Source of the DNA: Halocatena pleomorpha
GTDB lineage: Archaea; Halobacteriota; Halobacteria; Halobacteriales; Haloarculaceae
Direction of reading: 5' to 3'
Assembly (NCBI RefSeq): GCF_003862495.1
Contig: NZ_RRCH01000032.1
Location: 1-36,716 of the forward strand
Length of the DNA stretch: 36,716 nt
The notes under the pieces were generated by a model. The model did no database searches. It was not told the origin of the DNA and saw only the letters and a list, made by a program, of their open reading frames with translations. Positions 1-8,678 of the stretch are shown in pieces (within the stretch, counting starts at the first letter, position 1; the number at the start of each line of letters is the position of its first letter). A program made the position numbers and the translations under genes.

Positions 1-5
1 TGTAT

Positions 6-29
6 CCCCCCCACCCCGTTTTGCAAGTG
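6..29 (-). repeat. ORB-like origin repeat, copy 1 (inverted)
   Basis: On the minus strand this reads CACTTGCAAAACGGGGTG followed by a run of G. With copy 2 at 56-73 it forms an inverted pair separated by 26 bp. Likely an Orc1/Cdc6 binding site. Confidence 0.75.
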
Positions 30-55
30 CTCTTCTGTGAAAGAGATTAGCAAAA

Positions 56-73
56 CACTTGCAAAACGGGGTG
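56..73 (+). repeat. ORB-like origin repeat, copy 2
   Basis: Reads CACTTGCAAAACGGGGTG, an exact match over 18 bases to the inverted copy 1. It borders the AT-rich stretch on its left side. Confidence 0.75.
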
Positions 74-170
74 TATGTACAAATCACTACGAACACGATC
101 TTATACGGTAGTTCTATGATAGAACATATAAAATAAATAGTGGTATAAAATTTCTATTATATAGTGTTCT

Positions 171-195
171 AGAATCGGGATTCTATCCCGATTCT
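171..195. repeat. perfect palindrome inside the unwinding region
   Basis: Ten-base arms AGAATCGGGA and TCCCGATTCT match perfectly around a five-base loop TTCTA. It lies within the AT-rich stretch between the origin boxes and could be a protein-binding or cruciform element of the origin. The palindrome is seen; the role is inferred. Confidence 0.6.
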
Positions 196-364
196 ACGAA
201 GGTAATAGACTACGGTTGTGGTTTAGGTTGTAGGGTAATAAAGCTATCTACTAGTAAGCTAGTAATCCTTAGCTAGTACTAGTTAGTTATAGGTCAAATA
301 GTGTTAGTTTATCTAGATTTAGTGGCAGCAAGGTCTAGACCAAGGTCGTTATCTAGAGTAAGAA

Positions 365-386
365 CACTTGCAAAATGGGGTGGGGG
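365..386 (+). repeat. ORB-like origin repeat, copy 3
   Basis: Reads CACTTGCAAAATGGGGTG followed by GGGG, one mismatch (T for C) to the other copies. It borders the AT-rich stretch on the right and lies directly upstream of the orc1/cdc6 TATA box, so initiator binding here could also repress its own gene. Confidence 0.75.
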
Positions 387-388
387 AG

Positions 389-396
389 GTATATAA
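389..396 (+). promoter_or_regulatory. TATA box for orc1/cdc6
   Basis: GTATATAAAA is a strong archaeal TATA-like sequence about 70 bases before the start codon at 462. It immediately follows origin repeat copy 3, so box occupancy could block transcription. Confidence 0.55.
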
Positions 397-461
397 AACA
401 GCGAAGCACATGAAACACTCGCAACACCGGTCTTTAAGTACTGACAAGCAAATGGTGACAC

Positions 462-1658
462 ATGGGTCGGTTCGCACAACGTTCAGATATTTTCATCGAC
501 GAGGATACTCTCCGAGATGAATATACACCCGAGCCCGATGAATTGGTTGAGCGTGAAGAAGAAATGGACGAGTATGAAGAAGCCCTCCAACCCACCGTGA
601 ACGGTTCCCAACCACGTCATATCTTCGTGTATGGCGAAACTGGTGTTGGGAAGACAGTTGCGACACGAATGATCCTCTCTGAACTGGAAGAGGACCAACA
701 ACATTTTTCAGGTGTTTCCATTCGGGTTGTTTGGCTTAACTGCAAGGATCTCACATCCTACTTGGCGGCAGGCCATCTAGTCAACAAGTTTCGTGAGGAC
801 GGACAATATATAAGCACTACCGGGTATCCCCGAGGAACAGTTCACCAAATGCTGTGGGAACATCTAAACGAACTTCCCGAGTCTCACATCCTATTCGTGC
901 TTGATGAGGTCGATAGTCTCGGCACAGATGATGAGCTTCTATATCAACTCCCTAGAGCAAATAGCAATGGCAAAGTGACAGAGACGAAGGTCGGCATAAT
1001 TGGGATCAGTAACGACTTCACATACCGAGAGAATCTGTCCCCCCGTGTCCAGTCTAGCTTGTGTGAGCACGAAATTCACTTTGCTCCTTACGATGCACCG
1101 CAACTTCAAGCGATCCTAGAGCCGCGTGCGTCCAAAGCATTTGCCAACGATGTTCTAGAGAATGATGTTTTGCCCTTGGCTGCGGCTTTCGCAGGACAGG
1201 ACACAGGAAGTGCACGTCATGCGCTCAACATTCTCTACAAGGCAGGATCTATTGCTCGTCGAACTGATGCCTCGCAAGTGACTGAAGACCACGTCCGAAA
1301 AGCTGCTGATCTCGTCGAGCGAGGCATCATTGAAGACGAACTACGGGCGCTTCCAGCCCAAAGTCACCTCCTTCTCTATGTGTTAACAGTGCTAGCATCC
1401 AATGATGAAACGCCAGCTCGTCGGACACGAATATACGAGGTGTATGAAACTGCAGCCAACCGATGTGGCACTACAGTGAAAGCACCACGGACTGTCCACA
1501 ACCGACTCAGCCAGTTATCTCTCAAAGGATTTTTGAAAGTGAATGAAGTAAATGAAGGAATCAACGGTGGGAAACATTATGATTACGGGTTGGATGTTGA
1601 TCCAGACATCGTTATGGATGCTCTCGAAACAGATAATAGACTCTCTGATTTGGTCTGA
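462..1658 (+). CDS. orc1/cdc6: Orc1/Cdc6 family replication initiator
   Basis: A 398-residue AAA+ ATPase that binds origin repeats and recruits the MCM helicase. Walker A is VYGETGVGKT near residues 55-64 and Walker B is LFVLDEVDSL near 144-153. The C-terminal third has the expected winged-helix region that contacts origin DNA. Length is typical for haloarchaeal Orc1/Cdc6. The ATG at 462 follows a TATA box and origin repeats, and the gene points away from the AT-rich element, as usual for an initiator linked to its own origin. Plasmid-borne copies are common in haloarchaea. Family assignment is secure; the specific paralogue cannot be named. Confidence 0.95.
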   Translation: MGRFAQRSDIFIDEDTLRDEYTPEPDELVEREEEMDEYEEALQPTVNGSQPRHIFVYGETGVGKTVATRMILSELEEDQQHFSGVSIRVVWLNCKDLTSYLAAGHLVNKFREDGQYISTTGYPRGTVHQMLWEHLNELPESHILFVLDEVDSLGTDDELLYQLPRANSNGKVTETKVGIIGISNDFTYRENLSPRVQSSLCEHEIHFAPYDAPQLQAILEPRASKAFANDVLENDVLPLAAAFAGQDTGSARHALNILYKAGSIARRTDASQVTEDHVRKAADLVERGIIEDELRALPAQSHLLLYVLTVLASNDETPARRTRIYEVYETAANRCGTTVKAPRTVHNRLSQLSLKGFLKVNEVNEGINGGKHYDYGLDVDPDIVMDALETDNRLSDLV

Positions 1659-2018
1659 GAATCTACTCCCTCGGTGCTGATCGTTTGTAGTGGCGAACCA
1701 ACAGCACTGCTCAATCGGGCCTTGTTGGCATTCTCAGCCGGATCGTTGAGCTACCGGGGGAAATCCCTGCATCCCAGCATCACAGAGCCCAACACCCTGG
1801 TCAAAGGAGTAGGACGGTACGTTGATTCGCGTTCTTCCCCAGGCCCGGTCGTTCTAAATTGTATTTCGCTAAAGCAACTATTTGAAGCTGGTTGGGTACA
1901 CTAGAGGTGGCTTCGAGGTCGAGATTCACTACTGGCTCGATGTATTTAGGATAGCATATAGTACTGCATTGAGCTGGCTCCACCTCACCAATATTTATAC
2001 TGATTGCAGTGTTGATAC
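1659..2018. other. intergenic, no recognised gene
   Basis: A 360 bp gap between orc1/cdc6 and the DUF3006-like gene. A 76-codon frame is open on the plus strand from 1674, but it has no recognisable motif, and opposing frames are also open here. AT content rises toward 1940-2000, consistent with a promoter for the following gene. Nothing further can be supported. Confidence 0.4.
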
Positions 2019-2387
2019 ATGGCAGAGACAATGACGACATTTGAGGATGCCCACTATCGGTGGAAGGACGAACCGGTGGATGGCGAGTACGAACTCCAAT
2101 TCGATCGCTTTGAAATGGGGGATGAGCGCTACGAACAGGCTGTTCTTCTTATCGTTTCCAAGGAAAATAGAGAAACTATTGGACACGTTGTTCTCCCAAC
2201 TACAGATGTCCCTCATATTAATCCTCATGAGTCAACTAAGACGAAAATATACCATGGAAAATTAAAAGATGCTGAGATTGTTGAACTGAAGTACGATTCA
2301 GAGCTTTCCAAACAGCGACATAAAGAGGGCGTGGAGGCGCTTGAATATTTGCAGGGGAAAACAGATGAGGAAGGTAGTAAAGACTGA
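2019..2387 (+). CDS. DUF3006-like small protein, partner of the downstream MBL hydrolase
   Basis: A 122-residue protein. Its core shows the weak pattern of DUF3006: a DRFE segment (residues 28-31), a hydrophobic strand AVLLIV, a VVLP strand, then a basic/acidic helix with LKYDSELSKQRHKEG. DUF3006 genes are commonly found directly before ComEC-like metallo-beta-lactamase-fold proteins, and that is the arrangement here, with a 31-base gap, so an operon is likely. Biochemical function of the family is unknown. The domain call rests on a short pattern plus gene order and could be wrong; a profile search would settle it. Confidence 0.55.
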   Translation: MAETMTTFEDAHYRWKDEPVDGEYELQFDRFEMGDERYEQAVLLIVSKENRETIGHVVLPTTDVPHINPHESTKTKIYHGKLKDAEIVELKYDSELSKQRHKEGVEALEYLQGKTDEEGSKD

Positions 2388-2418
2388 CACTGCAGTTATT
2401 TTCAATATATGGATATAA

Positions 2419-3723
2419 ATGTCACTATTTAATGTTCATATAATTGATGTTGGGCAAGGAGATAGTATCTTACTCGAAGGACCAGACGGAGATACAATAC
2501 TCATCGATTCTGGTCCAGAGCATTATAACGGGGAGCCTGTCATTGATTACCTTGATGAACATAATATCAGTTATCTAGATCATTTTGTCTCTACCCATTA
2601 TGATGCAGACCATATTGGCGGCCACACTGCGATCATTGAACATCTGGGTCATGATCGAGTTGAAGAAATACATGGTCCAAACATGTCCGGCGTCAGTATA
2701 GATGAATCAAACGCATCTGAGGTGTTAATAGACTATAAAGAGTATTTAAAGAAGCATGAAATTGTACCCAATACCCTCCAATCAGGTTCGGATGAACTCA
2801 GTGCTGACAACATTGCTATCGATATTTTGAACCCATCACCAGAGATTGACAGTGGCAGTAAGAACGAAAACAGCATCGTTATGCAGTGTACGTATGGCGA
2901 GCAAAGTGTCCTCCTTGCGGGAGATATTAAAACGGAACGAGAAACGGAACTGGCACGGAAGCACCACGACAGTCTCAGTAGTACCGATGTCCTCAAAGCG
3001 TCGCATCACGGCTCAAAATACGGAACCAGCGCAGAGCTGTTGATGACATGTGATCCAGAAATCGTTTGTTTTTCACATGGAAATGCGCATTCCAAACACC
3101 CACACGACACAACGCTATCTCGGACCAACCTTCACGATACGGACGCTGTCTCTACCGCTGTTCATGGCTCGACTACGTTCGCCCTCGATGGCAAGGAGAT
3201 GATCGCTGTCGAACACGAGAGGGATATACAGACCTACGACACAGCCGATGTGACGGCACTGATCCATGCGATTCGTGAGAATGGCCGTGAGCAATTCGAC
3301 CCTGCTTCAGGCGTCGATCCTGCTGATCTCCCCGAGGATGTCCCCACTTGGGCTACAGAGGCTTCGATTGTCGGTACGACCGAAACCGTAGGTAAGGAGA
3401 CAGCCCATACCAATGACCCAGAAAAAGAGGTAGCAGCGACAGCTTCTCTAACTGAAACAGAACTGTTAGAGTCAGCTCAGAAGTACGCCGAAGCCAACGA
3501 CATGCCAGTGACGGATGTGCTCCAGTCGTTGCGTCAAACTGCGATTGCCAAAGGAATGTCTACCCCGTCAGCTGAACAGAACGGGACAGTCGGTGAGGAG
3601 GGACACAAGGTTCTCGAGGGAATTCGCTCTGCCTCGGTCGAGGACGAGGAAGCGATGTCTGCAAGTGAGGGCCTCAACAATCGACCGGACGATGATGACG
3701 ACGGTCCGTCATTGTCCCCGTAA
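2419..3723 (+). CDS. ComEC/Rec2-type metallo-beta-lactamase-fold hydrolase
   Basis: A 434-residue protein whose first ~270 residues form a metallo-beta-lactamase fold. The N-terminus carries VGQGDSILLEGPDGDTILID, typical of the ComEC competence subfamily. The metal-binding motif THYDADHIGG sits at residues 59-68 (H60, D62, D64, H65). Later ligands are in LLAGDIKTE and LKASHHGSKYGTS. No transmembrane competence channel is present, so this is a stand-alone soluble enzyme, probably a nuclease or phosphodiesterase. The C-terminal ~150 residues are an acidic, low-complexity extension with a short helical segment, poorly conserved in type. It follows the DUF3006-like gene, its usual partner. Confidence 0.85.
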   Translation: MSLFNVHIIDVGQGDSILLEGPDGDTILIDSGPEHYNGEPVIDYLDEHNISYLDHFVSTHYDADHIGGHTAIIEHLGHDRVEEIHGPNMSGVSIDESNASEVLIDYKEYLKKHEIVPNTLQSGSDELSADNIAIDILNPSPEIDSGSKNENSIVMQCTYGEQSVLLAGDIKTERETELARKHHDSLSSTDVLKASHHGSKYGTSAELLMTCDPEIVCFSHGNAHSKHPHDTTLSRTNLHDTDAVSTAVHGSTTFALDGKEMIAVEHERDIQTYDTADVTALIHAIRENGREQFDPASGVDPADLPEDVPTWATEASIVGTTETVGKETAHTNDPEKEVAATASLTETELLESAQKYAEANDMPVTDVLQSLRQTAIAKGMSTPSAEQNGTVGEEGHKVLEGIRSASVEDEEAMSASEGLNNRPDDDDDGPSLSP

Positions 3724-3809
3724 CCCACGTATCGTTTCTGCAGCCATTCTTCTGCTGTCACTGTTGTACAACCATACTGTTTTATTAGATAGTATGTCGG
3801 AACGCCACT

Positions 3810-3977
3810 ATGTCAACCCAATTCGACTCGTTGCCGTGGGTGATAGTCGGCGACCAAATACGGTTGGTTGGCACAGCGCTGACTGTCCTATTTGCCATTT
3901 TTGAATCTATCCATTCCGCTCAGTCGCCACAATCACTGGAGATGATTCCTGTTGTCGTCACGCCAGATAATGGATGA
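3810..3977 (+). CDS. 55-residue predicted membrane peptide coupled to the TraD-like gene
   Basis: A short frame begins at the ATG at 3810 with MSTQFDSLPW. It has one hydrophobic segment around residues 20-32 (LVGTALTVLFAIF) and ends in TPDNG at a TGA. The last codons overlap the preferred ATG (3970) of the TraD-like ATPase by eight bases, a typical sign of translational coupling. A small membrane protein preceding a VirD4/TraD-like ATPase would make sense as an anchoring or assembly partner. No family is recognised; the frame, membrane segment and overlap are seen, the role is inferred. Confidence 0.55.
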   Translation: MSTQFDSLPWVIVGDQIRLVGTALTVLFAIFESIHSAQSPQSLEMIPVVVTPDNG

Positions 3978-5637
3978 TCACCGTCCACAGCTGTCCCAGT
4001 CCGGCCACCAAGCATGGACCAAGCTACAGCGGGGATACTATTGGGTGCTCTTGCAGGGTCGGATGCGTCTGCGCTACTTGGCCGTGCTCATCGGCGTGCT
4101 TGCGGTCGTGGTGCCCACACTGGGTGGTGCACTGGTGGCGGGAAGTACGCTTTCGACCCAGCTACTGCGTAGTCCTATCACAGTCGATGTGACGGTCGAT
4201 CCCGTGATGTTGGTCAGCGGACTGGGTGTGTTGGCGATCTATTGGCGGTTCGGGAGAACAGAGTATCAACTGCGCCATCGGCTGTACGAGGACATTATAT
4301 TCGTGCCACTCACTGATGCAGGCGAGCGCCACGGGGATCCCCCAGGATCGAAGCGAGCCGTTCAGCTAGAGATGGATCGGTCGGTGCTGGTGCTTGGTGA
4401 GACCGGCAGCGGGAAAACCGAAGCGATCCGCGTGCTTGCTCACCAGCTTCAGGCCGATCCCGACGAAGCGTTCGTGATCTTCGAGTACAAAAAAGACTAC
4501 CAGACGTTTTTTGGAGGGGACAACATCATTCGGCTTTCCTCGCGCAACTCAACTCACGTGTGGAACGTCTTCCACGAAATCGAAGACGACGAGGATTACG
4601 GGGAAGTGGCCAACGCAATCTTCACCGGCACGGAGGTCAACAACGATTACTTCACGAACGCCGCTGCCCAAGTTTTCGAAGACGTGCTGCGCTTGATGCA
4701 GATTCGGGCTGACGGACCGCTCACCAACGCTGATCTGTTGACGTTTCTCGATGGTGCCGATGTCGATCTGTTACGTAAGGGATTTCTTCTTGAAGACCTT
4801 TCCGCTCAAAAACACCTCCCACCGGATGTCGAGGCGAGCAGCAACATCGTCTCCATCCTCGAAGAGCGAGTAAAAGCGGTATTCCGTGGCGATTTCGCCA
4901 AGGAAGGGACCTTTTCGGTCCGTGAATATATGGCCAATCCTCAGGGACGGGTCCTGTTGCTGGACTTTCCTATTCAGCAGTCGTCGTCTGTGAAACCGAT
5001 CTTCCGGCTGTTGATCGACTGGAGCATCCGATTCGGTCTGGAAGACGAACGGGGATCGTACTACATCCTCGATGAGTTCGCGGCGCTGCCGAAACTCGAC
5101 ATGCTCGAACGGCTGGTCAACGCTGGGCGGGCGTACAACTGCTATGCGATCTTAGGCGTGCAGGCGATCCCCCAGCTCCGAGATACCTACGGGCGAGACA
5201 AAGCCGACAGCCTGTTGAGTGGCCTCGCTCAGGAGATCCATCTCCGGGTGGGACAGGGATCGGTCGACTACTGTCGTAAACGCCTGGGCCGCGAACGCGT
5301 CGAACGCACCGTTGGGGACAATGACAATAATGGCCTGTGGAACGAGCCTGATGAAAATGATATCCGCGTGTTCGAAGATTACCCCATCGGTGAGGATACG
5401 TTCCAGAACTTTGAGGCCGGTCGTGGCATCGTCCATACCCCTGCAGGCCGCCAGCGCGGCCGTCTCTATCTCCTTGAAGATATCGAGGGTCGCTTGCTCC
5501 CGGCTGAGCGAGCGGGTCTCCGAACACGAGTTCGGAAACGGGTGCTCAGACGACACCGTTACCAACCGGCTATCGAATCGGAAAATGATCGCGAGACACA
5601 GCCACCGCAACTCGAAGGGGACAATGGAGCTAATTGA
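3970..5637 (+). CDS. TraD/VirD4-like coupling ATPase
   Basis: About 555 residues. Two hydrophobic segments near the N-terminus (around residues 36-58 and 77-93) would anchor it in the membrane. Walker A VLGETGSGKTEAI follows at about 142-154. Near residue 370 is the TraG/TraD-type segment YYILDEFAALPKLDMLERL followed by an NAGRAYN sensor-like region. Such hexameric pumps feed DNA to conjugation-like machinery, so this gene suggests the replicon is or was transferable. A TTG at 3952 is an alternative start; the ATG at 3970 is preferred because it overlaps the upstream small ORF. A decayed copy of the 3' third of this gene lies at 11701-12172 on the other strand. Confidence 0.85.
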   Translation: MDDHRPQLSQSGHQAWTKLQRGYYWVLLQGRMRLRYLAVLIGVLAVVVPTLGGALVAGSTLSTQLLRSPITVDVTVDPVMLVSGLGVLAIYWRFGRTEYQLRHRLYEDIIFVPLTDAGERHGDPPGSKRAVQLEMDRSVLVLGETGSGKTEAIRVLAHQLQADPDEAFVIFEYKKDYQTFFGGDNIIRLSSRNSTHVWNVFHEIEDDEDYGEVANAIFTGTEVNNDYFTNAAAQVFEDVLRLMQIRADGPLTNADLLTFLDGADVDLLRKGFLLEDLSAQKHLPPDVEASSNIVSILEERVKAVFRGDFAKEGTFSVREYMANPQGRVLLLDFPIQQSSSVKPIFRLLIDWSIRFGLEDERGSYYILDEFAALPKLDMLERLVNAGRAYNCYAILGVQAIPQLRDTYGRDKADSLLSGLAQEIHLRVGQGSVDYCRKRLGRERVERTVGDNDNNGLWNEPDENDIRVFEDYPIGEDTFQNFEAGRGIVHTPAGRQRGRLYLLEDIEGRLLPAERAGLRTRVRKRVLRRHRYQPAIESENDRETQPPQLEGDNGAN

Positions 5638-5845
5638 TATTCCTCCATGGCGAAGCAGTTGGTTCTGAGGTAGACAATAACTCGATGAGACACACTTGCG
5701 TCGTGATGCAGACAAGCACGAGGGTGACAAGGAGTAATCGATCACTCAGGGAGACCGAATCGGGGCATGTGCAACAGATGTGTTCACGACAGCGTCAGTT
5801 CCAAGAGAGTAGATTATGAGTGATCTCCATCACCTGCTGACCGCT

Positions 5846-6361
5846 CTATAGATTGTCGATGAACGTATTCCCGTCAATCCATTCGATTTGGTCAGCGTCG
5901 AAGCCATACCGAGGGATGATCTGTATGGCCGCGTTTCCTGCCGGTTGATCACCCGTATAGATGATCACCGTTTTTGCACGTCCCTGATTCAGTAGCTGGA
6001 CGGCCAGCCCGATTACAGCCGTGTCCGCTTTCTCGACGCTGTCTTCGGCTCTGTCCGTTTCAGCCGCAATAAATCGTCGCGCATCATCCATCACCTGTGA
6101 CACTGTCGGATCCGTATAGTCAAGCGATTCCGCGACCGTGACCCATCCTGCTTGGACCGCGCTCTCGATCGGCAATGATCCGGAGCCGTACGCGTCCGTC
6201 TCTGGATCACCGCCGAGTTCTGTATAAACCTGTGGAGGAATCAAAAACGTAGTGCCTCGCCGCTTTGCTTCGGTGGCCAATCCGTGAAATTTCGGATTGT
6301 CTGTTTGACCGCAGGCCACGAACACACACGTATCAACGATATGAGCGACCTGCTCCGACAT
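5846..6361 (-). CDS. PIN-domain protein
   Basis: A 171-residue protein with the acidic residues of the PIN nuclease fold: D10 in HIVDTCVFVACG, E48 in YTELGG, D113 in EKADTAVIGLA and D138 in IIYTGDQ. PIN proteins are metal-dependent RNases, often toxins, though larger ones act in RNA processing. It starts five bases after the stop of the winged-helix gene, so the two form an operon transcribed leftward. The arrangement resembles a toxin with a DNA-binding antitoxin/repressor, but the partner is not a classical VapB, so a toxin role is inference. Confidence 0.75.
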   Translation of the reverse strand: MSEQVAHIVDTCVFVACGQTDNPKFHGLATEAKRRGTTFLIPPQVYTELGGDPETDAYGSGSLPIESAVQAGWVTVAESLDYTDPTVSQVMDDARRFIAAETDRAEDSVEKADTAVIGLAVQLLNQGRAKTVIIYTGDQPAGNAAIQIIPRYGFDADQIEWIDGNTFIDNL

Positions 6362-6366
6362 CCACG

Positions 6367-6894
6367 CTAGTCCTCTCGTTCCTCTTCGACGATATCACGG
6401 AGCGCTTGCAGAATGATCGAAGCCTCAAGTGGTGAAAGATCGAGTTCGCGGGCCATAATCCGATGGTTCACGCTCCCGTCGATATACTCGCGGGTGTAGT
6501 CAAGTGCGGTCGCCAACCCGTCGAGACCGTGCTTATCGAGATACACATCGATGTCGTCGTCAGTGTCGCGGTGGGCGATTGCTGCGACGAACGCGGGTGT
6601 GATGGCTCGTGTTTCCCCTTCCACTTGGAGCGTGAGATCGATCTCGGTGGTCGTGTACGATACCGGACGCGTCTCCGAGACTGACTGCAGGAACCCGGCG
6701 TCTTCCAGGGTGTGAACGTAGTCATACGCGGTGCGCTCTGGCACATCGAGGTCGTCGACGATCTCGCTGACGGATTTGGGTCCCGTGCGTCGAACGGTGG
6801 TGTAGATCCGAGCCAGCGTCGGCTCTCGGATGATATCCACGAGGGACACCATCTCTCCGAGCGCCGTTCCGTGGGACTGGTCAGTCTTCGACAT
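6367..6894 (-). CDS. winged-helix regulator paired with the PIN gene
   Basis: About 175 residues from the ATG at 6894 (MSKTDQSHG); a start nine codons earlier is possible but less likely because the sequence before 6894 is AT-rich promoter-like DNA. Residues ~20-80 form a winged helix: IREPTLARIYTTV, SVSEIVDDLDVPERTAYDYV and a wing ending at FLQSV. The C-terminal half is helical and acidic without a recognised domain. It lies immediately upstream of the PIN gene in the same operon and probably regulates it, perhaps by binding the 354 bp divergent region shared with the recombinase gene. Confidence 0.7.
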   Translation of the reverse strand: MSKTDQSHGTALGEMVSLVDIIREPTLARIYTTVRRTGPKSVSEIVDDLDVPERTAYDYVHTLEDAGFLQSVSETRPVSYTTTEIDLTLQVEGETRAITPAFVAAIAHRDTDDDIDVYLDKHGLDGLATALDYTREYIDGSVNHRIMARELDLSPLEASIILQALRDIVEEERED

Positions 6895-6962
6895 CAATTG
6901 CAAATTGTGTGCAATAAGCAATAAGTCTTCTCACCATGCTTCAGAACGAACGCGCACACGCA

Positions 6963-7145
6963 TTGGGCGATTGATGAAGTCCCATGCAACCGACATTGGA
7001 TGTAGCGAACCGCATGACAGCACCGACCTCTGTCGGAATCGACCCGAAACCGAACGAACTCCCAGCTGCAAACGGCGGTAGCGTTATATACACCGCACTG
7101 CCGTCCCTTGGGTTCGAATCGTTCGGAAAACGAACGGGCGTTGAG
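6963..7145 (+). repeat. ~183 bp long direct repeat, copy 1
   Basis: This stretch matches 29843-30025 in the same orientation over its whole length, roughly 90% identical by eye with one single-base length difference. It includes TGTCGGAATCGAC, GCAGCTGCAAACG-type segments and an inverted repeat CGTTCG/CGAACG near its right end (7127-7138). It lies between the divergent winged-helix and recombinase genes and could be a recombination site (att-like), an operator region, or the preserved upstream part of a duplicated locus. Confidence 0.8.
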
Positions 7146-7248
7146 GGCGCTCGTTCGCGTTCCGGACGGACCCCCTTGGTGGCTGTGATACGGGCGGTAT
7201 CGAGCATTCTGAATTGGGGTCCAGTCTGTGGTCGCTGGATAGATAGCC

Positions 7249-8259
7249 ATGAATCTCGAACCGATCGACCCGGAAACCGCGCTCGACCTCTACCTCGCAG
7301 ACCGAGAGACAGAGGTATCACAGGCGACGCTCTATTCGCACAGCTCCCATCTCGGACACTTCCTCCGTTGGTGCGATCAGGAACACATCGAGAATCTCAA
7401 CGACCTGAGCGGCCGCCAGCTCCATCTGTATCGGTTGTGGCGACGCAACGAGGGAGATCTACGGCCAGTCTCGGAGAAAACCCAGATGGATACGCTTCGC
7501 GTCTTCATTCGATGGTTGGAATCGATCGAGGGGGTTGAACGGGATTTAAGTACCAAAGTGCAGTCACCGTCGATTGCACCAACAGAGAGCGCACGCGATG
7601 TGATGTTGGATGACGAACACGCAGAGAGCGTTCTGACGTATCTCGAAAAGTACGAATATGCGACGCTTGCGCATGTGAGTATTGCGCTGGTATGGCACAC
7701 GATGATGCGCATCGGTGCTGTCCACGCGCTCGATGTCGACGATTATCACTCCGACGATCAGTACGTTGTGGTCAGTCATCGGCCGGAAACGGGAATGCCA
7801 ATCAAGAATAAAGAACGGGGCGAACGGATGGTTGCTCTCTCCGACCAGATCTATGAATTACTAGATGATTGGATTGCTGACCGACGGCCGTCCGTCTGTG
7901 ACGATCATGGACGACAGCCACTGCTCGCTACACCCAATGGAGGGGTGTGCAAATCAGTTCTCCGATATTATGTCTATCAGTGGACGAGACCCTGTACGCA
8001 TGGTGAACCGTGCCCGCACGATCGTGACTCATCGGAGTGTCCAGCGACGGATCGCGATCATGCATCGAGCTGTCCGTCGAGTGTGAGTCCACACGTGATT
8101 CAGCGTGGAAGCATCACCCATTATCTCCACAGAGATATGCCAGCAAGAGTCGTCAGCGATCGAGCGAACGTGAGCTAGAGGGTGATCGACAAACACTATG
8201 ATCGGCGAACAGAACGCGAAAAGATGGAGCAGCGTCGTCGATATATAGATGACTCGTAG
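7249..8259 (+). pseudogene. XerC/D-type tyrosine recombinase interrupted by an in-frame TAG
   Basis: The open part (7249-8178, 309 residues) begins with an N-terminal SAM-like core-binding domain (YLADRETEVSQATLYSHSSHL). The catalytic domain follows, with the first arginine in HTMMRIGAVHALDVDDY and the H-x-x-R box in SPHVIQRGSITHYL. A TAG at 8176-8178 stops translation. The same frame continues for 26 more codons with VIDKHYDRRTEREKMEQRR to a TAG at 8257, and this tail holds the expected nucleophile tyrosine in KHYDRR. The truncated product would lack the catalytic tyrosine. It is therefore probably inactive unless the stop is read through or is a sequencing error. It lies 104 bp after repeat copy 1. 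Confidence 0.8.
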
Positions 8260-8678
8260 TTTCAAAGAGATTGACTCTACGTATTTCCCAGATCGTACAC
8301 ACTGTGTGACTGATTCGAGAATCATCAGAACGCCAGTATCCATGAACGACAGTCGTCACGACTGCGCGCCCAGCAGGTCACTGAGGAGCGAATTCATGAG
8401 GGATGCCGAAGCTGAGTGAGACTTCATGAAGCGGGATAGCCGTAATGCTGTTTCTGGCAGATGCGCTGACGATGATAGCGAGCGCCACTGCGGTGAACAA
8501 CGCGTTGCTCAATCCTCAAACGTCGCGGAGAATTACAAGCGCTTTGAGCGCATTCTCAAGCCCAATGGGTAAGATGTAATTTCTGACTAGACATTCTGTT
8601 CGAGACTACCTAAGTCCGATTATCCTGTCTGGTGCGAATTCTTGCCGATAGTGCCCTCTCCCCCGAGATCAAGCTTCT
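8260..8678 (+). other. gap with two weak small frames
   Basis: Two short frames are visible. One is 56 codons from 8249 (MTRSFKEIDSTYF..., overlapping the restored recombinase tail). The other is 44 codons from 8445 with an apolar alanine-rich start. Neither has a recognised motif. They may be small genes once linked to the recombinase or chance frames in decaying DNA. Confidence 0.25.

Larger units (their letters stand above)
1..386. other. replication origin region beside orc1/cdc6
   Basis: The region contains three copies of a G-rich, T-tract-adjacent motif (CACTTGCAAAAC/TGGGGTG, extended by more G in two copies). One is inverted at 6-29 and two are direct at 56-73 and 365-386. They surround about 290 bp of strongly AT-rich DNA with repeated TCTAG/CTAGTA tracts. 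This is the usual arrangement of a haloarchaeal origin: origin recognition boxes bound by the initiator encoded next door, flanking a DNA unwinding element. The initiator gene starts 76 bp past the last box. The window begins at the leftmost box, so further boxes could lie outside. Origin identity is inferred from layout; the repeats are seen directly. Confidence 0.8.

Noticed and set aside
1674-1904. 76-codon plus-strand frame after orc1/cdc6
   Set aside because: No motif, no convincing start signal, and an opposing frame is equally open.
5152-5745. 197-codon minus-strand frame over the TraD-like 3' end
   Set aside because: Fully antisense to a well-supported gene and without any recognised motif.
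6984-7538. 184-codon plus-strand frame covering repeat copy 1 and the recombinase start
   Set aside because: Runs through the repeat and out of frame with the clear recombinase; Arg/Pro-rich as expected for a shadow frame.
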